A DNA stretch of 64,000 nucleotides from an uncultured Flavobacteriales bacterium (GTDB taxonomy: Bacteria; Bacteroidota; Bacteroidia; Flavobacteriales; Crocinitomicaceae). The DNA is taken from NCBI GenBank assembly GCA_946480085.1, contig CAMLHZ010000010.1, forward strand, positions 72,952-136,951. Direction: 5' to 3'. The stretch's first letter is position 1; each line of letters opens with the position of its first letter. Below the pieces are notes generated by a model, which worked only from the letters and a program-made list of their open reading frames with translations, was not told the origin of the DNA and did not search any database. The position numbers and the translations under genes were made by a program. Positions 25,669-35,555 of the stretch are shown one piece after another.

Positions 25669-26541
25669 ATGAAAAACACGGCAATACTTTTCACATTAAC
25701 GCTTCTTTCGGGAATTGCTTTCGGACAAGGAAAGAAAACAAAACAAGAGTCTTCTTCTACAACAAAGCCTTTTGTTTTGGGAGTAATTGAGGAAATTCAA
25801 TCCAAAGAACTTGCGGAAAAACGAACTGTGAACATCTATCTTCCAGAAGGTTACAATCCAAACGATTCGATAAAGTATCCTGTGATCTATTTGCTTGATG
25901 GTTCGGCAGATGAGGATTTCATTCACATTGCAGGACTTGTACAATTCGCTAATTTTCCATGGGTGAACCAATTGCCTAAATCCATAGTAGTTGGTATTGC
26001 AAATGTTGATCGAAAGAGAGATTTTACCTTTCCATCAAAAATAGAAGCTAAAATTCCACTTCCAACTGCTGGAGGATCAGAAAAATTCATCGCTTTTCTA
26101 GAAAAAGAATTGCAACCGTTCATTGAAAAGAAATACAAAGGAAGCACGGATAAAACGATTATCGGACAATCGCTTGGTGGATTACTTGCAGCAGAAATCG
26201 TTCTAAAAAAACCTACGCTTTTCAATAAGTATATCATCATTAGTCCAAGTTTATGGTGGGGAAATGGCGCACTTTTAGAACAAACATCGGCAATACTTAC
26301 TGAAGGTTTCACGCAACAAACAGACATTTACATCGCCGTTGGAAAAGAAGGTCTTACTCCAACTGAACCGGCACGCGTAATGGAAGTTGACGCCAATTTA
26401 CTGGCTGACAAACTGAAAGGAACCGAAAGTAAAAATGTAAATGTGTACTTCGACTATCTACCTTTAGAAAATCACGCAACTATTATGCATCAGGCTGTTA
26501 TGAATTCGTTTGGATTCCTGTATCCCGCAGAACAGCATTAA
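25669..26541 (+). CDS. Secreted alpha/beta-hydrolase (esterase D / enterochelin-esterase-like)
   Basis: 290 residues with a signal peptide (about 1-19, ...GIAFGQ). The hydrolase fold has 'NIYLPEGYNPNDSIKYPVIYLLDGSADEDF', the nucleophile elbow 'GQSLGGLLA' and a C-terminal catalytic His probably in 'LPLENHATIMHQA'. The family (PF00756) includes ferri-enterobactin esterases and acyl transferases. 41 bases after the MarR gene; possibly part of the same transcript. Confidence 0.88.
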   Translation: MKNTAILFTLTLLSGIAFGQGKKTKQESSSTTKPFVLGVIEEIQSKELAEKRTVNIYLPEGYNPNDSIKYPVIYLLDGSADEDFIHIAGLVQFANFPWVNQLPKSIVVGIANVDRKRDFTFPSKIEAKIPLPTAGGSEKFIAFLEKELQPFIEKKYKGSTDKTIIGQSLGGLLAAEIVLKKPTLFNKYIIISPSLWWGNGALLEQTSAILTEGFTQQTDIYIAVGKEGLTPTEPARVMEVDANLLADKLKGTESKNVNVYFDYLPLENHATIMHQAVMNSFGFLYPAEQH

Positions 26542-26544
26542 CCA

Positions 26545-27246
26545 ATGAACGATCTTTTATCAACTGACAGCGAACAGATCCGATGTGTTTCCAGTTTTCA
26601 GGAACTAATCTCTACTCCATTTCATGGAAAGTTAAATGCTGCTTATTGGAAACGTGAACTCAATGGCGATTTTTTTGAAATTGTCAATAAAATTGAGCTA
26701 AATGGAAATATGACAATCGTTGAACCAGAAGACCTTCTTGAACTTGAGTTGAGTGAACGGGGACAATTGGCAAGGGAAATTCTTCTAAACGATTGGAAAT
26801 TACTGGAAGCTCACGGTGCTTCACCAATTTTGAATGTAATTGATCACTATGAGCAAGACAATTCGTTCCCTTCACTTCCGACAGATGTCTATTCTTTTCA
26901 CGTTGACCGCTCTCCTATTCCGGTTGATACTTTTTTATGCACATATCACGGCGATGCTAGCGAAATATTACCGAACAATCAGGCGCAGCAAAAAATTCTG
27001 ATCCCGGAGATCCGTGCTGAACTCAAAAAACTGTATTCCGGATCAGACGAAGGTTTTGAGAACTTTCTAAGCGAAAATTTCTTCGATCTGCATTATCAGA
27101 CTTTACCAAATGCTGCTCCAATCAATCTGGGAGTTGGACATTTGTGGAAATTGGCAACTGATCATCCGAACAATAAGAGTCTCCCCTGCGTTCATCGCGC
27201 ACCTCATGAAAATTCGGGACAACGAAGATTGCTATTGATTTGTTGA
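26545..27246 (+). CDS. DUF1826-like protein
   Basis: 233 residues, no signal peptide. The motif 'YSFHVDRSPIPVDTFLCTYHGDASEIL' and the end 'LPCVHRAPHENSGQRRLLLIC' match my memory of the DUF1826 family, whose His-x-Asp and distal His/Arg suggest a cupin-like dioxygenase fold. It starts three bases after the hydrolase gene. Activity unknown; family call moderately sure. Confidence 0.7.
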   Translation: MNDLLSTDSEQIRCVSSFQELISTPFHGKLNAAYWKRELNGDFFEIVNKIELNGNMTIVEPEDLLELELSERGQLAREILLNDWKLLEAHGASPILNVIDHYEQDNSFPSLPTDVYSFHVDRSPIPVDTFLCTYHGDASEILPNNQAQQKILIPEIRAELKKLYSGSDEGFENFLSENFFDLHYQTLPNAAPINLGVGHLWKLATDHPNNKSLPCVHRAPHENSGQRRLLLIC

Positions 27247-27422
27247 TTTGGGCAAATTATTTCAACCATTTGCTTTTCTCAACCGTTATCTGATTCATCA
27301 CAATCATTCAATCTGACGGATAAGTCAACAGTTGGTCTGGATTAAGTTTATACGTCCATTTAAGTGATTAATAATAATGTTATTTAACAAAAAGTACGAT
27401 TATTCACTTAAAAACAATCACT

Positions 27423-28673
27423 ATGAAAAAGTTTCTATTTACCATTTTCGCAACCGGATTTCTTTCCATTGCGCAGTCCCAGGTCGTTACTATTCCTAAT
27501 AACTCGTTTAGGAACTATTTATTAAACAATCCTGAAATCAACACAAATTCTGACGGTGACATTCAGGTCTCAGAAGCACTTAATTTTACGGGAAGCATTA
27601 TTTGTCCCGGAATGCTCATCAATAATTTAACGGGCATTGAGGCGTTTGAAAATCTGACTTATTTGTCCTGCACAAACAATCAGTTAACATCACTGGACGT
27701 ATCGCACAATACACATTTAGAGACGTTGATCTGCGCCATGAATAATCTGACCTCGCTTGACGTATCAGCGAATATCCATTTACGAAATCTTCGATGTTCA
27801 ATCAACCCAATTCAAACTCTCGATGTCACTAATAATCCGGATCTTGAGTATTTGTATTGCGAAAACAACAGTTTGGACCTTCTTGATGTCAGTCAAAATC
27901 CAAACTTAATAGAACTGTACTGTACAAGTAATTCTATTCCGACGTTGAACTTAATTCCTCACACGCAACTTGTAAAATTAGATTGCAGTTCAAATCCATT
28001 GAATCAGTTGGATTTTGCACCAGTAATGGCTTTAGAACACATCATGTGTAACGGCAGTCAGTTGCCGATCATCTCTTTAGAGAATTGTCCAAGTCTTGAA
28101 GTTTTCCGCGGAGTTAACGGAGCTTATACACAACTTAACTTAACAAACTGTCAAAATTTGAAGATATTTGATTGTCCGTTTACGCAATTAACCAGCCTTG
28201 ATTTCTCTGAAAATCCGCTACTGGAAGTGGTTTATTGTTTTTCGAGCCATCTGACTTCATTGAATATTGCTAACGGAAGTAATCCAAACCTCAATTTACT
28301 TTGGGTTTCTGATAATCCGTTAACCTGTATTAAGGTTGATGTAGCGGCATATTCTGAAGCCAATTGGACAGGAAATGATTTTCAATTTGATGCTGGTGTA
28401 ACTTTTGACGAAAATTGTGTAGCTGGTTTAGAAAATTTAGAACAATCAACAATTGAAATGTATCCGAATCCCGCTTCAAACCTAGTAAACATTCGTACAA
28501 CCGAGAAAACGAGCTATAAACTTACAGCGGCAGATGGAACTACAATTGCCACAGGCGAGTTTGCAGCTGGCGATAACATCTTCAATACAGAATCTCTTTC
28601 AACTGGAGTTTACTTCTTTGAATGCGTAGGTTCAAACGGAAGGTTTGTTCAGAAACTACAGAAAACAGAATAA
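27423..28673 (+). CDS. Secreted leucine-rich-repeat protein with T9SS sorting domain
   Basis: 416 residues: a signal peptide (1-19), about ten repeats of about 21 residues of the type 'L.SLDVS.N..LE.L.C..N' and a C-terminal type A sorting domain beginning 'IEMYPNPASNLVNIRT' and ending 'FVQKLQKTE'. The repeats use Asn-Pro turns (for example NPNLIELYC). It is exported by the type IX system and anchored or released at the surface; LRR surface proteins usually bind other proteins or glycans. Confidence 0.92.
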   Translation: MKKFLFTIFATGFLSIAQSQVVTIPNNSFRNYLLNNPEINTNSDGDIQVSEALNFTGSIICPGMLINNLTGIEAFENLTYLSCTNNQLTSLDVSHNTHLETLICAMNNLTSLDVSANIHLRNLRCSINPIQTLDVTNNPDLEYLYCENNSLDLLDVSQNPNLIELYCTSNSIPTLNLIPHTQLVKLDCSSNPLNQLDFAPVMALEHIMCNGSQLPIISLENCPSLEVFRGVNGAYTQLNLTNCQNLKIFDCPFTQLTSLDFSENPLLEVVYCFSSHLTSLNIANGSNPNLNLLWVSDNPLTCIKVDVAAYSEANWTGNDFQFDAGVTFDENCVAGLENLEQSTIEMYPNPASNLVNIRTTEKTSYKLTAADGTTIATGEFAAGDNIFNTESLSTGVYFFECVGSNGRFVQKLQKTE

Positions 28674-28714
28674 GAAACACATCCTCATCACTATTCAGAA
28701 AACGTTCAAACAAA

Positions 28715-28752
28715 AAGCGCCCCAATCCCGTAAGTACGAGATTGGGGCGCTT
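28715..28752. terminator. Bidirectional terminator
   Basis: A 13-bp perfect stem, AAGCGCCCCAATC with GATTGGGGCGCTT, lies between the convergent LRR and ice-binding genes, with A-rich and T-rich flanks. Confidence 0.88.
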
Positions 28753-28769
28753 ATTAATATATCAAGCTT

Positions 28770-29513
28770 TTATTCTTTCGTGATCGTATTCCCCGACATT
28801 GTTACTGCTCCATTGCGAGAAAAAGCACGTCCGTCAAGTATTGCTCCTGTATTAAACGAGATTGATTGAAGGGCGATGATCGTTCCTTTGAACTTACTAG
28901 TGGTTCCGAACGTAGCCGAGCTTCCTACTTGCCAGAAAATATTGGAAGCCTGAGCATTACCAGCAAGGAAAACTTGTCTTCCTGAAGTTGCAGTGAATGA
29001 AGAGGCAATCTGAATGATAAATACAGCATTCGGATCCCCCAAAGCATCGAACGTCACATTTCCAGAAGAAAGTGCTAGCGAAGAGGTCGATTTATAAAGT
29101 CCAGGAGTAAGTGTCAATCCGCCAATGTTTCCAGAAAGCGTCACAATATCTGTTGCCGTTCTGTCTTTTGCATTATCATATGCCGCCGTGATATCAAGTT
29201 TAGACTGGTTTGCAGCGGCATCGTTGATATGAAGTGTACCATTAAGTATTCCCGGAGGAAATCCCCCAACCGATGTCCCAGGACTCAAACCAAGGTCACC
29301 ATTAATAATTGTTGCTCCAGTATTAGTGATTCCTGATCCTGCCAGAATTGCAAAGTCATCTGCAACACCAAGAGGAATGTCGGACTGTATTGTAGTTTGT
29401 AGTGGGATATTGGTAGGTGTTCCTGGGCTTGAGGGGGTTCCGTCTTTTTTACACGCAGCAGTGATAAACACTAATGCAATGGCAAAAGCGGGTAGTAATT
29501 TGTTAATAAACAT
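28770..29513 (-). CDS. DUF3494 ice-binding lipoprotein
   Basis: 247 residues from the ATG at 29513; upstream codons are open but precede the signal sequence. The lipobox ITAAC is followed by KKDG, then a short Pro/Thr/Ser linker and one DUF3494 domain: 'LGVADDFAILAGSGITNTGATIINGDLGLSPGTSV', 'TLTPGLYKSTSSLALSSGNVTFDA' and 'FWQVGSSATFGTTSKFKGTIIA'. This beta-solenoid family binds ice crystals. The Thr-Gly-Ala-Thr and similar motifs could form the ice-binding face. It suggests life in cold or freezing water, by inference. Confidence 0.92.
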   Translation of the reverse strand: MFINKLLPAFAIALVFITAACKKDGTPSSPGTPTNIPLQTTIQSDIPLGVADDFAILAGSGITNTGATIINGDLGLSPGTSVGGFPPGILNGTLHINDAAANQSKLDITAAYDNAKDRTATDIVTLSGNIGGLTLTPGLYKSTSSLALSSGNVTFDALGDPNAVFIIQIASSFTATSGRQVFLAGNAQASNIFWQVGSSATFGTTSKFKGTIIALQSISFNTGAILDGRAFSRNGAVTMSGNTITKE

Positions 29514-29696
29514 AATGTGTATTGATCTGTGGAAGAATTTCCACAACAGGTAAATATACGCATTATTGCCTCGTGTTCGACAAAGAGTTGATTATGAAGA
29601 AGGAATGTCACGTTTTCGAGAACATTGAATATATCTAAGTATAAAAAAGCGGAACGTATCACAACATTCCGCCTTCCAAATTATTCTCAAAAGAAT

Positions 29697-31214
29697 TTAC
29701 TTCTTCTTCAACTCGTAAAAATCAGTTCTTCGATCCCTTAAGTTTCGAACACTTCCGTAGCTATGTAATTCGTCCAACAGCTTCAAATCCACATCTGCAA
29801 TTAAGATCATCTCTGTATTCGCAGTTGCTTCACTCTTTACTGCATTTGATGGAAAGGCGAAATCACTTGGTGTAAAAACAGCAGATTGAGAATACTGGAT
29901 ATCCATGTTCTCTACTTTCGGTAAATTACCAACACTTCCTGTAATTGCTACATAACATTCGTTTTCAATAGCTCTTGCCTGGGCGCAAAGGCGAACACGC
30001 AAATAAGCGTTCTGCGTATCTGTAAGATAAGGTACAAATAGAATTTGCATGCCTTCATCAGCCAAAAGACGCGACAATTCGGGGAATTCAACATCATAAC
30101 AAATGAGTATTCCAATTTTACCAGCGTCAGTATCAAACACCTGTAACTTGTCACCTCCTTTTAACCCCCAATACTTTTGTTCATCTGGTGTTACGTGAAG
30201 TTTTTCATAAATCTCCACGTCGCCATTTCTGTGACACAAGTGACCAACGTTCTTCAACGATTGACCGTCATACATAGGCATACTCCCCGCAATAATGTTC
30301 ACGTTGTAACTCACTGCCAATTCACTGAATTTAGATGTGATTCGATCGGTATATTGAGACATTGCTCTAATGGCTTCCGCTTCGTTCATTCCTTCAAACT
30401 CGGCCATAAGCGGTCCGTTGAAATACTCAGGAAAAACGGCAAAATCGGCTTTGTAGCTGGAAATCGCATCAACGAAATACTCTGCCTGCTGAAACATCTC
30501 ATCAATGGAGTCATACAAGCGCATTTTCCATTGTACCAACCCAATACGCACACTTCGTCGAACCCTATATTCTTCTCGCTGATTAGCAACATAATAGACA
30601 TTATCCCATTGCAAGAGTGTCGCATATTCGCGGCTTTCTTCATCTTCCGGGATATAATTCTTCAACACCTTTTTCACGTGGAAGTCGTTGCTCAACTGGA
30701 ACGACAAAACGGGGTCAAAAATCTCCGATTGCTTTACTTTATGGATATACTCTTTCGGAGTCAGATCATCGGCATATTTATGAAAATTCGGAATTCGACC
30801 TCCAAAAACAATGGCTTTTAAATTGAGCTTTTCACACAATTCTTTTCTTGCATCGTATAAACGACGTCCCAAACGCATACCTCTGTAATCAGGATGAATA
30901 AACACCTCAATACCGTAGAGTACGTTTCCATTCGGATTGTGTGTTGAAAACGAATAATTGGCCGTAATCTGTTTGTAGGTATGCTCATCACCAAAATCGT
31001 CATATTTAATAAGAAGAGATAAGGCACAACCAACCACTTTATCATCCGCCATTACAATCAACTGACCGTCTGGAAAAATGGAAAGTAACTTCTTAATGGC
31101 CCTTTCACTCCACACGCTTCCGCCCCAATTGGAGTAAGCTGCTTTCATTACATCTACCAGCTGATCGTAATTCGATTGCTGTAGTTTTTGAACTTCTATC
31201 TTTTGACTTGACAT
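29697..31214 (-). CDS. Bifunctional GNAT acetyltransferase / carbon-nitrogen hydrolase
   Basis: 505 residues. Residues about 1-205 form a GNAT domain, with the acetyl-CoA-loop region 'FIHPDYRGMRLGRRLYDARKELC'. Residues about 220-500 form a nitrilase domain whose catalytic triad is visible: Glu in 'AVFPEYFNG', Lys in 'YEKLHVTPDEQ' and Cys in 'ILICYDVEFPEL'. This fusion is known from Bacteroidetes and other phyla; the substrate is not established. It has no close cotranscribed neighbour. Confidence 0.94.
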   Translation of the reverse strand: MSSQKIEVQKLQQSNYDQLVDVMKAAYSNWGGSVWSERAIKKLLSIFPDGQLIVMADDKVVGCALSLLIKYDDFGDEHTYKQITANYSFSTHNPNGNVLYGIEVFIHPDYRGMRLGRRLYDARKELCEKLNLKAIVFGGRIPNFHKYADDLTPKEYIHKVKQSEIFDPVLSFQLSNDFHVKKVLKNYIPEDEESREYATLLQWDNVYYVANQREEYRVRRSVRIGLVQWKMRLYDSIDEMFQQAEYFVDAISSYKADFAVFPEYFNGPLMAEFEGMNEAEAIRAMSQYTDRITSKFSELAVSYNVNIIAGSMPMYDGQSLKNVGHLCHRNGDVEIYEKLHVTPDEQKYWGLKGGDKLQVFDTDAGKIGILICYDVEFPELSRLLADEGMQILFVPYLTDTQNAYLRVRLCAQARAIENECYVAITGSVGNLPKVENMDIQYSQSAVFTPSDFAFPSNAVKSEATANTEMILIADVDLKLLDELHSYGSVRNLRDRRTDFYELKKK

Positions 31215-31407
31215 CTCATCTATTTTTTAATTGAACTCAAGTCTTTTCTACTGAGCGCAGATAAGTTATAAAAGTACTCAACAATCAGTGATTTCTATAA
31301 CTACTGATTGAAAATTGAACGCTTAAATGACAATTTAATGAAAGCTTGCGCCGTTATTCCAAACAAATTAAAACCTATCTTAGTCTTGACGCTAAACAAC
31401 CAGGTCA

Positions 31408-33258
31408 ATGAAATCAAAACTTCCATATTTCCAGCTCTTCTGTCTTTCCTTCCTATCCACAACATGTTTTTCACAACAAGCGGAGCATGCTCCTCAGCTC
31501 GTTTTCGAAAACGGACAATCACAGGCAGTAACAGCATTTAGCGATGAGAGCACATGGATCAGAGAACAACTTTGGGTGGAAACTACTTTTGATTCGGACA
31601 ACGATGGTAAATTGGACCGCATGCATGTTTACGTTACACGTCCGCAGCAAACTGAAACAGAGAAGATAAAATTACCCGTAATTTACATGCCTAGTCCTTA
31701 CTACGGTTTAAAATTGTGGCCCTTGATGGGATTTTCCACCCACAAGAATTATTGGAGCGTAAAGCACGAATTGGGAGAAGCACCGAAGAAACATGGTCAC
31801 ACGAAATTGGGAACGCGAGATAAAAATCCATTTTGGATGCCTGCTTCCGACAGAACCTGGGTTCCTCACGGATACATTACAGTTTACTCTTCTTCGCCTG
31901 GAACCGGATTGTCGGACGGCGCTCCAACCGTTGGTGGCGAAAATGAAAGCCTTGCTTCAAAAGCAGTGATAGATTGGCTTTGCGGAAGAGCAAAAGCATA
32001 TAAAACAAGAGATGGCCTGGAAGAAACAGCAGCATTCTGGAGCACGCACAAAATTGGAATGACGGGAACTTCTTACAATGGAACGCTTTGTATTGCTGCA
32101 GCAACTACAGGAGTTGAAGGATTAGAAGCCATTATTCCAGTTGCACCAGTTACTTCTTTCTACCATTATTACCGTTCGAATGGCTTGGTTCGTTCACCCG
32201 GCGGATATGTAGGTGAAGACATGGACGTACTTTATGATCTAATCAATACAGGAAAAAAATCGAAGCGCAAGAAGAACAATAGAATGGTCCGAGACAGTAT
32301 TCTTGTCCCGGGAGAAGATAGAATTACCGGAGATTACAACGAGTTCTGGGCATCCAGGGATTATTTGAGTAAGATCGACAACATGAAAGCAGCAATGTTG
32401 ATGGCGCACGCATTCAACGATTGGAATGTGATGCCTGAGCAAAGTTACCGTTTCTATGAGGCGGCAAAAGCGAAAGGATTACCAGTTCAATTGTATTGTC
32501 ATCAGGGCGCTCATGGTGGTGATCCTTCTTTCACCATGATGAACCGTTGGTTTACGCGTTACCTGCATGGAATCGACAATGGGGTTGAAAAAGATGCTCC
32601 GGTTCAAATTGTTCGCGAATTCAAAACGAAACCTACCGCTTATACCGCCTATCCAGACGCGAATGCAGCTGACGTTCGGTTGTACCCAATAGCAGGAACG
32701 AACAACACAGGCGCATTGGAAATTGAACACAGAGAAAAGCAGGCAAACGACACTTTAACAGATGATTACCGAATTTCAGGAGAAGCGTTAGTTCAAGACA
32801 AGAATGCCGATCATCGATTGTTGTACTTGAGTCCAACTCTACAACAAGATTTACGCATTTCAGGAACTGCAACGGTTACAGTTAAATTATCGAGTAGCAA
32901 ACCAGCTGCAAATCTTTCTGTTTGGTTGGTCGCACTGCCTTGGGAAGGTGAAAAAGGAACAAAAATTTACGAGAACGTTATTACCAGAGGTTGGGCTGAT
33001 CCACAGAATTACAAATCGATAAGTAATGGAGAACCTTTGACACCGGGAACATTCTACGAAGTCAATTTTGACTTAATGCCGGATGATCAGGTCATTCAAA
33101 AAGGACAGCAAATTGCATTGATGATCTTTTCATCTGATAAAGAGTTTACACTTTGGCCTGATCCGGGAACAGAATTGACAATTGATCTGAATGGAACAAG
33201 TTTTACTTTGCCTGTTGTTGGTGGATTGGAAGGTTATAAGAAGGCGATTGGGAACTAA
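31408..33258 (+). CDS. Secreted Xaa-Pro dipeptidyl-peptidase-like hydrolase (CocE/NonD family)
   Basis: 616 residues with a signal peptide (about 1-22, ...TTCFSQ). The catalytic domain has 'IREQLWVETTFDSDNDGKLDRMHVYVTRP', the nucleophile motif 'GMTGTSYNGTLCIAA' (GxSYxG) and the Asp/His regions 'MLMAHAFNDWNVMPEQ' and 'LYCHQGAHGGDP'. A C-terminal jelly-roll domain follows ('LTPGTFYEVNFDLMPDDQVIQKGQQIALMI'). It cleaves X-Pro dipeptides in peptide scavenging; the fold also includes cocaine esterases. The call is good; exact substrate inferred. Confidence 0.9.
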   Translation: MKSKLPYFQLFCLSFLSTTCFSQQAEHAPQLVFENGQSQAVTAFSDESTWIREQLWVETTFDSDNDGKLDRMHVYVTRPQQTETEKIKLPVIYMPSPYYGLKLWPLMGFSTHKNYWSVKHELGEAPKKHGHTKLGTRDKNPFWMPASDRTWVPHGYITVYSSSPGTGLSDGAPTVGGENESLASKAVIDWLCGRAKAYKTRDGLEETAAFWSTHKIGMTGTSYNGTLCIAAATTGVEGLEAIIPVAPVTSFYHYYRSNGLVRSPGGYVGEDMDVLYDLINTGKKSKRKKNNRMVRDSILVPGEDRITGDYNEFWASRDYLSKIDNMKAAMLMAHAFNDWNVMPEQSYRFYEAAKAKGLPVQLYCHQGAHGGDPSFTMMNRWFTRYLHGIDNGVEKDAPVQIVREFKTKPTAYTAYPDANAADVRLYPIAGTNNTGALEIEHREKQANDTLTDDYRISGEALVQDKNADHRLLYLSPTLQQDLRISGTATVTVKLSSSKPAANLSVWLVALPWEGEKGTKIYENVITRGWADPQNYKSISNGEPLTPGTFYEVNFDLMPDDQVIQKGQQIALMIFSSDKEFTLWPDPGTELTIDLNGTSFTLPVVGGLEGYKKAIGN

Positions 33259-33297
33259 TGAGGAGTTATGAGTTAGGAGTTAGGAGTTAGGAGTAAA
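33255..33297. repeat. Short tandem repeat gagttaggagtta
   Basis: Imperfect tandem units of 'gagttaggagttag' directly follow the stop of the peptidase gene. The same unit family (gagttatga) recurs at 35868-35910. Confidence 0.7.
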
Positions 33298-33328
33298 TAT
33301 GTAGCAACAAAAAATAAAAAACCAGAGA

Positions 33329-33709
33329 ATGAAACTTTTAATTGTACTTGGTTTTATTGCTTTGCTTCCGAATTCGGAGCAAGAATTGCATCCAGGAGTT
33401 TTCCGTAAAAGTAGATATCAGTTGCATATTAAGAGACACCATAAATTCGAAATGAAAGCCTCAGATTGTACCTGGAATTTTTATGCAAAAGGTGATTATT
33501 ATATCGAACATGATACAATACATTTTCATGCAATTAAACTTACAAGCCGAAACAAGGAAGATTTTAATCCACAAGCAGTGCATCAGTTTAATAAATTATC
33601 CAGAGCAGTTTATCTATCTCCTGATAAAATACTAAATCTATGTATGGTCTATAATTCTGAGGGGAAACTATCTGTTTTACGTCAAGATACCATGTCCATT
33701 TCAAAGTAA
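33329..33709 (+). CDS. Hypothetical exported protein
   Basis: 126 residues with a short hydrophobic N-terminus (MKLLIVLGFIALLPNS). The rest is polar and basic, with 'KASDCTWNFYAKGDYYIEHDTIHF', which could form a small lipocalin- or META-like sheet. No family recognised. It ends four bases before the reductase gene, so the two may be cotranscribed. Confidence 0.55.
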   Translation: MKLLIVLGFIALLPNSEQELHPGVFRKSRYQLHIKRHHKFEMKASDCTWNFYAKGDYYIEHDTIHFHAIKLTSRNKEDFNPQAVHQFNKLSRAVYLSPDKILNLCMVYNSEGKLSVLRQDTMSISK

Positions 33710-33713
33710 TAAT

Positions 33714-34268
33714 ATGAGAAAAGTAATTGCAGCCATAAATATGACGATTGACGGATTCTGTGATCATACATCCGCGATTGCTGATGATGAAATACACGAT
33801 CATTACACCGATTTGATAAGAAATGCTGGTGATTTACTTTACGGTAGAACTGTTTATCAAATGATGAAAAGTTATTGGCCGATGCTGATTGAGAATCCTT
33901 CTGGGAACAAATCTTCGGACGACTTTGCTCAGGCGATCGATGACGTATCGAAAATTGTTTTCTCGAACACCTTGAATGAAGTTCATTGGAGAAATACACG
34001 TTTAGCTAAACTCAATCTGTTCAACGAAATCCGTAAGTTGAAGCAGGAAGAAGGAAACCCTATTTTTATTGGCAGTCCGGGACTCATTGCTCAAGCAACC
34101 GCGAAAGATCTGATTGATGAATTTCAAATCTGTGTTCATCCTATTATCGCTGGAGAAGGACTTCCCCTATTCAAAAATATTTCAGAGCTGAAATTGCTTC
34201 AACTGACAAAAACCAAAACGTTTAATTGTGGTGCGGTGATTCTTTATTATGAATCAACAGGAAAATGA
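33714..34268 (+). CDS. Dihydrofolate-reductase-family (RibD C-terminal-like) protein
   Basis: 184 residues of the RibD_C fold: 'MRKVIAAINMTIDGFCDHTSA' at the start, 'DLLYGRTVYQMMKSYWP', 'PIFIGSPGLIAQATAKDLIDEFQICVHPIIAGEGLPLFKN' near the end. Small free-standing members such as YyaP/YwjB are putative NADPH reductases outside riboflavin synthesis. The substrate is unknown. Confidence 0.9.
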   Translation: MRKVIAAINMTIDGFCDHTSAIADDEIHDHYTDLIRNAGDLLYGRTVYQMMKSYWPMLIENPSGNKSSDDFAQAIDDVSKIVFSNTLNEVHWRNTRLAKLNLFNEIRKLKQEEGNPIFIGSPGLIAQATAKDLIDEFQICVHPIIAGEGLPLFKNISELKLLQLTKTKTFNCGAVILYYESTGK

Positions 34269-34363
34269 GCTGATTCAAAATTCATGTTTTAGAATAAATA
34301 ATTCTACTAGTTTTGAATTGATAACCATTATGCATTAAAACTGAATCTAATAACTTTTAACCT

Positions 34364-35416
34364 ATGATAATTGATTTTTTAAAAGAACGAAAAAATGTAT
34401 TCCAAATTATCGTTGTTTCTATTATTCTTGCATTTGGTGTTCGATTCATCGGACAAGGCTTATTAGAAATTTTCGAATTCAGAGGAATCGAAAACATTTA
34501 CATTGGGTTGTTTTTTGTTTTTTTCGTAGCACTCTTTTTCGGATATAATCTATACAAACAAAAAAAGAAAACATATACAATTCAAGGTTTTGTAATTTAC
34601 AATAAGACGTCTAATCGGATCGTTGAGATTCCTGATTACAAATTCGGACGTAAGGTGAAAAAATATTTTGACTCATCTTTTGCCGAAAGTAAGGGACTAG
34701 AAAAAATATGGGAAAAATATAAGATCCATGATTATATGGCTCCCAAAGATGTCACTACAGGAAAAGATTTACTTTGTCAGGCAACTGAATATTTCTTCAT
34801 AAGTAGTCTGTCAAAACACCTCACTACTTACTTTTACTCAAAGGAGTTTAAGCAAAAAAAATTAAATAAACTCACAAGAAACGATATCCCTCATACTTTA
34901 CTTGAAAATTCATTTTTGGATTTATTTTCAAAATCAATGGATAAACGTGAGGCGTTTATTGATTCGTTCAAAGGAGAACCAAAGGCATTTAATATTATTC
35001 ACGTTTCAACAGAAACAGACGGACATTTATTTGAAAACTTCAACTTAATCTTACCCAAAGGGTGTAAAATTTCAAAAACATCAAAAGATACACTGCGAAT
35101 AAAGACCAATAGAATTGAATTGACTATCACTAATGAAATTACGGGTTGGACTACTGAAGTACCTCAAAATTTCATCCAATATTATATTGGCGAATCATCA
35201 GATTCTGAATATATTAAATATATTATAGAAACTAAAATCTCTGTAACTTTCTCTTTCTTAGCCTTCTTTACTAATCTTGGCTGGAGCTATTTTAAATGGA
35301 TAGACAGTTTCATTGATGTTTATCATGGTTCAGTTTCTGAAAAAGCATTCCTTAATCGTATTAATTGGAACAGTATAAATAATCTTATTATGGCAGCTAA
35401 GAGATTTAGCAAATAA
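34364..35416 (+). CDS. Hypothetical membrane protein
   Basis: 350 residues. Two hydrophobic helices near the N-terminus (about 14-33 and 45-66) are followed by a long soluble region with no recognised motif, for example 'TKLPKGCKISKTS'-type strands in the second half. It is AT-rich compared with its neighbours and stands alone, which may indicate recent acquisition. Confidence 0.55.
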   Translation: MIIDFLKERKNVFQIIVVSIILAFGVRFIGQGLLEIFEFRGIENIYIGLFFVFFVALFFGYNLYKQKKKTYTIQGFVIYNKTSNRIVEIPDYKFGRKVKKYFDSSFAESKGLEKIWEKYKIHDYMAPKDVTTGKDLLCQATEYFFISSLSKHLTTYFYSKEFKQKKLNKLTRNDIPHTLLENSFLDLFSKSMDKREAFIDSFKGEPKAFNIIHVSTETDGHLFENFNLILPKGCKISKTSKDTLRIKTNRIELTITNEITGWTTEVPQNFIQYYIGESSDSEYIKYIIETKISVTFSFLAFFTNLGWSYFKWIDSFIDVYHGSVSEKAFLNRINWNSINNLIMAAKRFSK

Positions 35417-35555
35417 GTCACATCTAAAAATTAAAAGAACAATTACTTTGAAAACGATACTTTGCCATTGTAAGCTGTACTTTAAGGTTACTTTGGTGTT
35501 TGAAATGACAATTTCTCACTTAACTACGATCTCAATAGTTGCAAAAAATCGTCAC

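Noticed and set aside
30177..30821. Plus-strand open frame of 214 codons
   Set aside because: It is antisense to the GNAT-nitrilase fusion gene and shows no family pattern.
33255..33297. Possible CRISPR-like array
   Set aside because: The units are about 7-14 bases, adjacent without spacers; no CRISPR repeat or cas gene is present in the window.
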